DNA of 64,000 nt, from contig JAFXCQ010000019.1 in assembly GCA_017521425.1 (NCBI GenBank), forward strand, positions 1 to 64,000, given 5' to 3'. Below, piece by piece: positions 1 through 6,844 of this stretch; the stretch's first letter is position 1; every line of letters begins with the position of its first letter. The position numbers were made by a program, and so were the translations under genes. This stretch comes from Clostridia bacterium (GTDB lineage: Bacteria; Bacillota; Clostridia; Oscillospirales; Acutalibacteraceae). Under the pieces are notes generated by a model, which saw only the letters and a list, made by a program, of their open reading frames with translations, was not told where the DNA came from and searched no databases.

Positions 1-1
1 A

Positions 2-1564
2 GAAAAGATGGAAACAGTAGAAGATACTGTAACCACTCTTCCAAATGCAGATGAAGTAACCAGTGAAAATAAGAAAGCTATAGAAGATGCTTTAGAAGTA
101 ATCGAAGATCTTCTTTCTGAAGGAAATGCGGGTAACCTTACTCCCGACGAAAAAACTGCAATAGAAGAGCAAAAAGCTGACTTGGAAGAAAAGTTAGTTA
201 ACATCAAAGATGCAGAAGAAAAGATGGAAACAGTAGAAGAAACTGTAACCACTCTTCCAAATACAAACGAAGTAACCGGTGAAGATAAGACAGCAATTGA
301 AGATGCTCTTGAAATTATAGAAAACCTTCTTTCAGAAGAAAAGGTAGGTAACCTTACTCCCGAAGAAAAAGTTGCAATAGAAGAGCAGAAAGCTGACTTG
401 GAAGAAAAATTAGACATTATTCAACTTGTTGAAGCTGCATTAGATGTTCTTCAGAGTGAGAAAGGTAATGTTCCATCCAAAGATGTAATTACAACAGAAT
501 CTAAAGATGAAGTTGTAGAATTGCTTGATATTATTAAAGATTTACAAGAGAAAAATCCGAGTAATCTGACAGAAGAACAGAGTGTTGTTATTGAAAAACT
601 CAGAGAAGAACTTCAGGAGAAACTGGATAAAATCCAGACGATTGAAGATTCTTTGAATAAGATTGAAAATGAATCTACTATTCAGCCGGATTATGACGAT
701 ATTACAAGCGATAATAAAGAAGACATTAAAGATATTATTAAAGATATTGAAAACATCTTAAAGGATGAGAATGAAAACTTATCACAACAAGAAAAAGATG
801 CGTTAAAAGAACAGAAAAATGAATTGGAGAACAAAGTTGCCTTTATTGAACAAATTGAAAAATATGAACCGGTTTCAGGCGATTTTAAAAACACAACAGA
901 ACCAGAAATTAATGACTTGAATGCTGATTTGGCTAACGATTCTAATGAATTGATTGGAATAATTCCTTTAGAAAAGACAGAAAAGGAACATGTTGCGAAA
1001 AGCGAAGATGTTAAAGTATATTTGGAAGTTTCAAATATTACAAAAACTATAACAGAAGAAGCTAAAGAATTGATTGAAACTGAAGTCAAAGATAAGAAAA
1101 TTGCAGTTTACCTTGATATTAATCTGTTTAAACAAATTGGAGAAAGAGAACCAAAGAAAGTACCTAATACAAAAGGACTTGTAACAATTACATTCAAGGT
1201 TCCAAGTAATTTGGTAAATACAGATAATTCTGTAACAAGAAAATATCAGGTTGTGCGTGTTCATGAAGGTGAAGTAACAATTATTGATGTTGTATATGAT
1301 GAAACTACGGGTATGATTTCATTTGAAACAGATAAATTTTCGACTTATGCGATTGTTTATAAAGATGTGCCGGTAAATGATAACGATGATAATTCAACAC
1401 CGGGAGATACTGATGTAATCAAACCAGATAGCAACCAAAAGGATGAAGTTCCAAAAACTGGTGGCAGCAACTTAGCAATGTATTCATGTGTATTGATGTT
1501 CATCAGTGGATTAGGAATTGTGCTCATCTCAAGAAAAAGAAAGACTTATTGTAAGGAAAATTAA
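2..1564 (+). CDS. Cell-wall-anchored repeat surface protein, 3' part
   Basis: The reading frame is open to the left edge. The Met at base 8 recurs inside the next repeat, so it is an internal residue and the true start lies outside the window. Four acidic helical repeats of about 72 residues are followed by a Thr/Ser-rich beta domain (about residues 310-455) and a C-terminal sorting signal: VPKTGG, a hydrophobic segment of about 18 residues, and the basic tail RKRK. This layout is that of Gram-positive proteins covalently attached to peptidoglycan by a sortase. VPKTG differs from LPXTG and resembles the (S/P)PXTG signals used by clostridial class B sortases such as that of Clostridioides difficile. 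The next gene is a sortase starting directly after this stop codon, so it is the likely partner. The ligand or adhesive function cannot be deduced. Confidence 0.85.
   Translation, partial: EKMETVEDTVTTLPNADEVTSENKKAIEDALEVIEDLLSEGNAGNLTPDEKTAIEEQKADLEEKLVNIKDAEEKMETVEETVTTLPNTNEVTGEDKTAIEDALEIIENLLSEEKVGNLTPEEKVAIEEQKADLEEKLDIIQLVEAALDVLQSEKGNVPSKDVITTESKDEVVELLDIIKDLQEKNPSNLTEEQSVVIEKLREELQEKLDKIQTIEDSLNKIENESTIQPDYDDITSDNKEDIKDIIKDIENILKDENENLSQQEKDALKEQKNELENKVAFIEQIEKYEPVSGDFKNTTEPEINDLNADLANDSNELIGIIPLEKTEKEHVAKSEDVKVYLEVSNITKTITEEAKELIETEVKDKKIAVYLDINLFKQIGEREPKKVPNTKGLVTITFKVPSNLVNTDNSVTRKYQVVRVHEGEVTIIDVVYDETTGMISFETDKFSTYAIVYKDVPVNDNDDNSTPGDTDVIKPDSNQKDEVPKTGGSNLAMYSCVLMFISGLGIVLISRKRKTYCKEN
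8..865 (+). repeat. Four tandem coding repeats of about 72 codons
   Basis: Repeat 1 begins at 8, repeat 2 at 224 (exactly 216 nt later), repeat 3 near 440 and repeat 4 near 653. Repeats 1 and 2 are nearly identical at DNA level (shared METVE, NLTP and IEEQKADLEEKL blocks). Repeats 3 and 4 have diverged but keep the NLT/NLS turn and the Glu/Lys-rich helix. This suggests recent expansion at the 5' side; more copies may lie outside the window. Confidence 0.9.
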
Positions 1565-2437
1565 ATGAAACTATTTAACAGCAAAAAAACTGTTGATAGT
1601 GAACCAAAGGCGGATGGCATTTGCCGTCTGCCTTTAAGTTCATTCTCACAAAACAAATTTCTAATTTTATTTATTGTTATATTCATCATATCATTACTCA
1701 TATTTGTTACGACTATGATAAGAGAAATAAATGATAATAAGGCATTGGAATCTCAACAGACAAAATTATATGAAGATATGCAAATGGCAACAGAGAATTC
1801 GAATGAGATAGTTGAAAATAAAATGTTGCCGCAATATAAGGCTTTATATGAACAAAACGATGAATTTATTGGTTGGCTCAAAATAGAAGATACAGTGATA
1901 GACTATCCCGTTATGCAGTGTTCAGAAGACGAAGATTTTTATTTATCGCATGATTTTTATAAAGTTGAAAATTCGAATGGTTGTCTAATTTTGGATAATG
2001 ATTCAAATGCGGGAGTTGGTACAATGGAACAGGAATATATCAATGGTTCTGTTCCGTCTACAAACCTCATTATTCATGGTCATACTATGAAGTCAGGGCA
2101 GATGTTTGGTGATTTGAATTTATATAAGAATAAAGAGTATGGTTTTTCTCATAATATTATCTGTTTCGATACTCTATATGAAAAAAGAGAGTATGAGCTG
2201 ATAGCAGTTTTTTATTCGCAGGTTTATTACCAAAGTGAAGATGTATTCAAATATTACAATTTCTTTCAGGCAGATACACATGAAGAGTTTGACAATTGGT
2301 ACAATAATATAAAAGAAATGTCTCTGTATGATACGAGAGTAACAGCAGAATATGGGGATGAGTTTATAACTCTTTCGTGTTGTGCGTATCATGTGAATGA
2401 CGGACGGTTTGTTGTTGTAGGTAAAAGAATAAAGTAA
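1565..2437 (+). CDS. srtB: Class B sortase
   Basis: A 290-residue membrane-anchored cysteine transpeptidase that would cleave the Thr-Gly bond of sorting signals and attach the protein to the cell wall. One N-terminal transmembrane helix (about residues 30-52) precedes the sortase domain. The catalytic triad is visible: His in IIHGHTM, Cys in TLSCC and Arg in DGRFVVVGKR. The GWLKIEDTVIDYPVMQ block and the length fit class B rather than class A. The ATG directly follows the stop of the surface-protein gene, with AAGGA just upstream, so the pair is one transcription unit ending in a strong terminator. The upstream protein with its VPKTGG signal is the inferred substrate. The first Cys of TLSCC stands where many homologues have Thr or Ser. 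Confidence 0.92.
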   Translation: MKLFNSKKTVDSEPKADGICRLPLSSFSQNKFLILFIVIFIISLLIFVTTMIREINDNKALESQQTKLYEDMQMATENSNEIVENKMLPQYKALYEQNDEFIGWLKIEDTVIDYPVMQCSEDEDFYLSHDFYKVENSNGCLILDNDSNAGVGTMEQEYINGSVPSTNLIIHGHTMKSGQMFGDLNLYKNKEYGFSHNIICFDTLYEKREYELIAVFYSQVYYQSEDVFKYYNFFQADTHEEFDNWYNNIKEMSLYDTRVTAEYGDEFITLSCCAYHVNDGRFVVVGKRIK

Positions 2438-2480
2438 AAAATAGTAGAAAGATATGAACTGTATCTTTCTACTATTTTTT
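2437..2480 (+). terminator. Rho-independent terminator after srtB
   Basis: An 18-bp perfect inverted repeat (arms 2437-2454 and 2462-2479) with a 7-nt loop ends in a run of six T. It closes the surface protein-sortase unit. Confidence 0.92.
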
Positions 2481-2556
2481 GTATTTGTCCTACATTTTGT
2501 CCCTTTGGTGGACTAAAATAAAAATGGATGTTTATATAAATTGAGGAGTGCGTGTG

Positions 2557-4083
2557 ATGAAAGCTTTACAAAACAAATTACTTATACTAATAGTTAGTAG
2601 TACGTTGATTCCGGCATTGGTAGTTATGGCTATTGCACTTTCTAATTATGGTCGAATTCTGAAAAATGATTCGGAACAGATTATGCAGTTGATGTGTTCC
2701 GAAAAAAGGCAGGTAATAGATGAAAAACTACTAAACATAGAGCAAAGCGTTCACACGATATATCACGTCGCAATAGAACAGTATGGCAATACAGAGAGTC
2801 TCTGGCAAGATGACGAGCAGTTTTCCAAGCATATCAGCAAGATGAGAGAGCTTATGGAGACAACCGTCAAATATACAGATGGTGCAGTATCTGTTTATTA
2901 TCGTTTGAATGCTGCAATACGAGGACCAAAGCAAGGAGTATGGTTGCTACAGGATGAAAATGGTAATTTTATAGAGCACGAGATGACGGATATTTCTCTG
3001 TATGATGAGAATGATATAGAACATGTCGGATGGTATCACATTCCGATAGCCAATGGAAAAGAAACCTGGATTAACCCATATTATAACAGAAATATGGATG
3101 AAGAAATCATTTCGTATGTGATTCCTATTTTTTTAGATGGAAAAACCATTGGTGTAGTGGGTATGGATATTGCGACCAATCTTTTATACGAGAATACAAA
3201 GAATGTTACAATATATGATAGTGGATATGCTTTTTTAATGGATAATGAGGGTGAGTTTGTATATCATCCAGAGATGAAAGGCAATACAATTTCTGAAGAG
3301 TTTAATATACAACATACTTATCTTTATGAAAAAAGTTTATTGTCAGTAAAAAATCAAAGTGTAGAAGCCTATCAGTGGAATGATGCAGATAAAAAAATGA
3401 CAGCACAAAAACTGCGTAATGGTATGATTTTTACAGTATGCGTTACAGAACAGGAGATAAAAAAACCACAGAATGAAACGCTAATCGATTCTGTTCTGGT
3501 AATATTACTTATAATGGCAGGATTTGTTGCGGTAACAGTTTTCCTTACAAAAGCGATTGTAAGGCTGATATATACAGATGCAATGACACAAGTGAGAAAT
3601 AAAACCGCATATAATGAGTGTGTTGATTTGTTAAGCAAGCGGATAAGAGATAAGGAACAACTTGAATTTCTGATTGCAGTTGTAGATATAAATGATTTAA
3701 AAATAGTGAACGATACATATGGACATGAATGCGGAGATAAACTAATACAAAATGGGGCTTCTATTTTGAAAAAGGTATGGGGAAGTGATTGCACTTACAG
3801 AATAGGCGGAGACGAATTCGTGGTTGTGTGTTCAGATATGGAAATGAAATGTGCAAAAGAGCGTATTTCATTGTTTGAAGAAGCAATAGAAGCTTATAAT
3901 CGACAGAATACTTGTGAAGGATTATATTTGCAAATGGCAATCGGAATGGCTGTATATAGTTCTGAAACAGATAAAGAATATATGGATGTGTTCCGCAGAG
4001 CAGATAGCGCCATGTACGAAGATAAAAAACAGAAAAAGACGAAATGTAATCCAGTCGATTTTAATAGAGTAAATGAGTACTAA
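2557..4083 (+). CDS. Membrane diguanylate cyclase with extracellular Cache-type sensor
   Basis: A 508-residue protein predicted to make cyclic di-GMP from two GTP. A transmembrane helix lies at about residues 8-30, an extracytoplasmic Cache-like sensor at about 35-300, a second helix at about 312-335, and a GGDEF domain at about 345-500. The active-site signature GGDEF is intact (RIGGDEFVVV), so it is probably catalytic. The product-inhibition I-site, RxxD five residues upstream, reads WGSD, so the canonical Arg is missing. The ATG at 2557 is preferred because GAGGAG at 2543-2548 lies 8 nt upstream; an in-frame GTG at 2548 overlaps that site. The gene stands alone downstream of the srtB terminator. 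The ligand is unknown; Cache domains often bind small organic molecules. Confidence 0.9.
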   Translation: MKALQNKLLILIVSSTLIPALVVMAIALSNYGRILKNDSEQIMQLMCSEKRQVIDEKLLNIEQSVHTIYHVAIEQYGNTESLWQDDEQFSKHISKMRELMETTVKYTDGAVSVYYRLNAAIRGPKQGVWLLQDENGNFIEHEMTDISLYDENDIEHVGWYHIPIANGKETWINPYYNRNMDEEIISYVIPIFLDGKTIGVVGMDIATNLLYENTKNVTIYDSGYAFLMDNEGEFVYHPEMKGNTISEEFNIQHTYLYEKSLLSVKNQSVEAYQWNDADKKMTAQKLRNGMIFTVCVTEQEIKKPQNETLIDSVLVILLIMAGFVAVTVFLTKAIVRLIYTDAMTQVRNKTAYNECVDLLSKRIRDKEQLEFLIAVVDINDLKIVNDTYGHECGDKLIQNGASILKKVWGSDCTYRIGGDEFVVVCSDMEMKCAKERISLFEEAIEAYNRQNTCEGLYLQMAIGMAVYSSETDKEYMDVFRRADSAMYEDKKQKKTKCNPVDFNRVNEY

Positions 4084-4137
4084 GATAATAATTTGATTGA
4101 TTGTAGTGGTAAAAATTATCACATGAACAAAGAAAAG

Positions 4138-4159
4138 GAGCAGTTTAAAAAACTGCTCC
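4138..4159. terminator. Hairpin between converging genes
   Basis: The perfect 9-bp inverted repeat GGAGCAGTT/AACTGCTCC lies between the cyclase and the minus-strand HipA-like gene. The T-rich side is on the minus strand (TTTTCTTT after the stem). It may act as a second terminator for the minus-strand gene or as a weak bidirectional one. Confidence 0.55.
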
Positions 4160-4195
4160 TAAAATTAAAAAAATATAAGTTTTAAAAACTGAAAT

Positions 4196-4228
4196 AAAAA
4201 GGTTGTTGCTTATTACAAGCAACAACCT
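4196..4228 (-). terminator. Terminator of the HipA-like gene
   Basis: GGTTGTTGCT pairs with AGCAACAACC around a short loop. On the minus strand the stem is followed directly by TTTTTA, 6-40 nt after the stop codon of the HipA-like gene. Confidence 0.85.
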
Positions 4229-4234
4229 AATTAA

Positions 4235-5326
4235 TTACATTGAAAGTGTAGGGTCTTCTGACAAAAACTGGTCAAAGAATTCTGATATGATTTGCTGACC
4301 ATTGAGAATATAATCAATTATGATATCTTTTTCAACATCAATACCAACTTCATCAATACATTCGTTTATCATATCAGCAGTAACAAGAGGAATTTCTAAT
4401 TCATTGAAAAGTTCACTTGCTTTTGGAACCTCTTTTAATAAATCAAGGAAGAAATCAATGAGTTTGTCATTTTCTCTGTTGGTTGATTTAGGATAACCTC
4501 TTGAAATAAGGGCAATATTGTTATCATAGTTAGGTGCAAGAGAAATGATTTTACCAGAATTAACATCTCTGAGGACACCATAGTTTTTTGTGTGTCGGTC
4601 AACATTAGAACAGATGGTATCAAGATAAATCATTCTAAGATAATCAGCTGCAACATCTTTTGAAATACTAAAGAACTTTTCAAAGTTTACATCGTAGAAT
4701 TCATTATCTCCAACTAATGATTCTGCGACTTCAAAATTAAATTGATTGCCATTAGTAAAATCAAGAGTACGAACATAATTGTCGTGCAACTCATATTTCG
4801 CCATAGGAAAACCTAATTTTTCTGCCAACTTAGCTATAAAAAGTTCTGAAAAATATTCTAACTGATTACCAGTTTTATATAACCACCATTTGTTATCAAT
4901 AAGTCGCCAGCATTTTTCAAAACTACCAATGTTTGTAAACTCCGGAGTTCTTGAAACAGGTTGATTGAAACTTTCAAAGTCGCCACAAAGAGCTAAATTA
5001 TCAAAAAAGTTTTCTTTAAATCTTACATTTTCCCAAGTTAAATCTGAGCCGGATTCTTTAAACCAATAATTATCTGTAATGGTGACAGCATTAACTGCTA
5101 AAACAGTATTCGCATCGTCTTTATTAGAAAGTCGTAGAGCTTTCTTTAAAAGCCTTGAATTAGTGCGGTGGGAATCAATTGCTCTGCTTTCAAGCCAAGC
5201 AGTAAAGTCAAGAGAGCGCAAGAAGAATAAGGGTGCTAATTCTTTATTAACACTCTTTACTATCCCATTTTCAACTTCCACTACAGGAATATCAGCTGAC
5301 ATTATCTGTCCAGAAATTTCAAGCAT
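4235..5326 (-). CDS. HipA-like protein kinase, orphan
   Basis: A 363-residue protein with the catalytic core of the HipA/CtkA-type Ser/Thr kinase fold. A GSFEKCWRL...WWLYKTGN block (about residues 133-155) gives the ATP-anchoring Lys. The catalytic loop reads SNVDRHTKNYG (about 240-250) and the metal-binding segment APNYDNN follows about 18 residues later. HipA kinases phosphorylate translation or replication targets and are usually the toxin partner of an HTH antitoxin HipB. No hipB-like gene is adjacent; the gene is single, with its own promoter and terminator. The N-terminal 130 residues do not look like the usual HipA N-domain. The start is supported by AGAGGCGAG just upstream. The fold is a good call; toxin function is not established. 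Confidence 0.7.
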   Translation of the reverse strand: MLEISGQIMSADIPVVEVENGIVKSVNKELAPLFFLRSLDFTAWLESRAIDSHRTNSRLLKKALRLSNKDDANTVLAVNAVTITDNYWFKESGSDLTWENVRFKENFFDNLALCGDFESFNQPVSRTPEFTNIGSFEKCWRLIDNKWWLYKTGNQLEYFSELFIAKLAEKLGFPMAKYELHDNYVRTLDFTNGNQFNFEVAESLVGDNEFYDVNFEKFFSISKDVAADYLRMIYLDTICSNVDRHTKNYGVLRDVNSGKIISLAPNYDNNIALISRGYPKSTNRENDKLIDFFLDLLKEVPKASELFNELEIPLVTADMINECIDEVGIDVEKDIIIDYILNGQQIISEFFDQFLSEDPTLSM

Positions 5327-5355
5327 CTTTCTCGCCTCTTTCTAACTTTTTTATT

Positions 5356-5384
5356 AGTATAACATAAAAATACGAATTCTTCAA
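5356..5384 (-). promoter_or_regulatory. Promoter of the HipA-like gene
   Basis: On the minus strand, TTGAAG (5379-5384) and TATACT (5356-5361) are separated by 17 bp, about 30 bp upstream of the start codon. Confidence 0.75.
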
Positions 5385-5431
5385 GTTAGGGGGATGAATT
5401 ACTGAATGTCTTTAGTAGCTATGATATAATG

Positions 5432-5468
5432 AAAAGCGATTAAAAACACAAGGTTTTTAATCGCTTTT
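5432..5468 (-). terminator. Terminator of the tRNA-Pro gene
   Basis: AAAAGCGATTAAAAAC and its complement enclose a 4-6 nt loop. The hairpin begins directly after the encoded CCA of the tRNA on the minus strand and ends in a T run. Confidence 0.85.
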
Positions 5469-5545
5469 TGGTCGAGATGACGGGATTTGAACCCACAGCC
5501 TTTGCGTCCCGAACGCAACGCTCTACCAAATTGAGCCACATCTCG
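5469..5545 (-). tRNA. tRNA-Pro (anticodon CGG), CCA encoded
   Basis: The minus strand folds into a full cloverleaf: acceptor CGAGATG/CATCTCG, D stem GCTC/GAGC, anticodon stem TTGCG/CGCAA with loop TTCGGGA (anticodon CGG), T loop TTCAAAT, discriminator A, then a genomically encoded CCA. The length is 77 nt. Two partial copies of its 5' half lie 190-390 bp upstream. Confidence 0.95.
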
Positions 5546-5684
5546 ATATTAAATTTTTTTGTTTCAAAAATAATTCTCTGTGTGGGCAAATTTGTGGTCA
5601 AAGCCATTTTTTTGCCTTTTTAGAAAATTTTAGAAGTGCCTTAAAGCAAGGTGTATCAACGGGTTTGACGATTTTAGGTTGAAT

Positions 5685-5745
5685 ACTCGAACCCTTGGAA
5701 CCGTCTTCCCGAACGAAGCGCTCTACCAAATTGAGCCACATCTCG
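5685..5745 (-). pseudogene. Degenerate second copy of tRNA-Pro(CGG)
   Basis: The first 27 nt (acceptor 5' strand, D arm) match the intact tRNA exactly, and the anticodon loop TTCGGGA is kept. The anticodon stem cannot close properly: CTTCG on the 5' side, AGACG on the 3' side. A T-loop-like GGTTCGAGT remains, but the 3' acceptor strand does not match the 5' strand. It is read as a decayed or chimeric tRNA copy. The short minus-strand open frame through it is not taken as a gene. Confidence 0.75.
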
Positions 5746-6194
5746 ATATAAAACTGTTTTTTTAATTATTTTAACTTTTGATTTCATTAAATTCGAGCGC
5801 GCGCTCTTCCTGTTGCAACATAGTCGTCTTGCTCGCTCTTCGCTTCGCAATACTCGTTGTTGCGCCACTCCTTTTTTCTCCCTTCATCCGCCACAGGCGG
5901 CGGTCGAAAACGTCCCCAAATTGAGCCACATCTCGATATTAATAAGTGTTATATAACATCTTCTGAACAATAGAATTATACATTATCCGTTTTATAAAAT
6001 CAAGTGTTTTAAATTTTTTTGTGAAATAAAAAACTAAATAGTAAAGTTTTAAATATTGTGATATAATTATAATAGCATTGAAAGTTAATGTTTCAACTGA
6101 TGGTAGAGCTAATATAAAAACTCCCCACTCAACCAGCGGTTTGTAGATTTTTTGATATCAGCATCGTACAATAAAGGTGAAAGGAGGACACAAA
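5746..6194. other. Non-coding spacer with GC-rich patch
   Basis: No gene is supported here. Bases 5790-5910 are unusually GC-rich for the window and contain the mini-hairpin CCGCC-aca-GGCGG (5888-5900). A third fragment of the tRNA-Pro 5' end follows, then AT-rich sequence leading to the next gene. Confidence 0.6.
5916..5935 (-). repeat. Third copy of the tRNA-Pro 5' end (20 nt)
   Basis: Twenty nucleotides are identical to the acceptor and D-arm start of tRNA-Pro. With the two others this gives tRNA 5' ends at 5545, 5745 and 5935, spaced 200 and 190 bp. The flanking ATAT just before the tRNA start is shared by all three. Confidence 0.85.
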
Positions 6195-6806
6195 ATGGAC
6201 CAGATTAAAATTGGTAAATTTATTAAAGAACTCAGAACACAAAATAATCTGACTCAAATGCAGTTAGCAGAAAAGTTGGGTATTACTGACAGAGCGATTT
6301 CTAAATGGGAAAATGGCAGAGCGATGCCAGATTCTGCAATAATGCTCGACTTGTGTAAGGAACTGAAAATTACAGTGAATGATTTATTATCAGGGGAGGT
6401 AGTTACTATGGAGAACTATAACGAAAATTCAGAAAAAATCATACTCGAAATGGTAAAACAAAAAGAAGAAAGTGACAGAAGACTTTTAATATTCGAATGG
6501 GTAATTGGTATTCTTTCTTGTATTATTTTGTTTGTGCCGATATTTATAGCGGCATTGCTACCGATGGAGGATTGGCAGAGATTAGTCCTTATATTTTCAG
6601 GTTTTATTCCGGGAATTATAGGTTTATTATTTGCTGTGAAAATCGAACAGGTTGCAGGTTATTATAAATGTAGAGCATGTGGTCATTGTTATGTGCCGAC
6701 ATATAAAGCGGTAAATATTGCTATGCATTTTGGCAGAACCCGATATATGAAATGCCCTGAATGTCACAAAAGAAGCTGGCAGAAGAAGGTTATAAGTAAA
6801 GATTAA
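6195..6806 (+). CDS. XRE-family membrane protein with C-terminal zinc ribbon
   Basis: A 203-residue protein with an XRE helix-turn-helix (about residues 5-60, containing ITDRAISKWENGRAMPD), two hydrophobic helices (about 95-120 and 128-150), and a C-terminal four-cysteine ribbon (CRACGH...CPECHKRSW). It would be a membrane-tethered DNA-binding regulator of a type common in Clostridia; its target genes are unknown. The ATG at 6195 is chosen because a perfect AAGGAGG (6181-6187) lies 7 nt upstream; the in-frame GTG at 6177 would place the ribosome site inside the gene. It stands alone and shares a bidirectional terminator with the converging GH127 gene. Confidence 0.85.
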   Translation: MDQIKIGKFIKELRTQNNLTQMQLAEKLGITDRAISKWENGRAMPDSAIMLDLCKELKITVNDLLSGEVVTMENYNENSEKIILEMVKQKEESDRRLLIFEWVIGILSCIILFVPIFIAALLPMEDWQRLVLIFSGFIPGIIGLLFAVKIEQVAGYYKCRACGHCYVPTYKAVNIAMHFGRTRYMKCPECHKRSWQKKVISKD

Positions 6807-6811
6807 AAAAA

Positions 6812-6843
6812 CTCGGTAACACAATTGTGTTACCGAGCAATTT
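6812..6843. terminator. Bidirectional terminator
   Basis: A 26-bp perfect palindrome centred on CACAATTGTG (6812-6837) is flanked by A6 on the left and T6 on the right. It serves both converging genes. Confidence 0.93.
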
Positions 6844-6844
6844 T

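Noticed and set aside
5674-5868. 64-aa minus-strand open frame
   Set aside because: It runs through the degenerate tRNA-Pro copy; such frames commonly arise from tRNA sequence, and it has no ribosome site.
5546-5935. tRNA-Pro repeats as att sites of an integrated element
   Set aside because: The repeats copy the 5' half of the tRNA, not the 3' half, and no integrase or element genes lie between or beside them.
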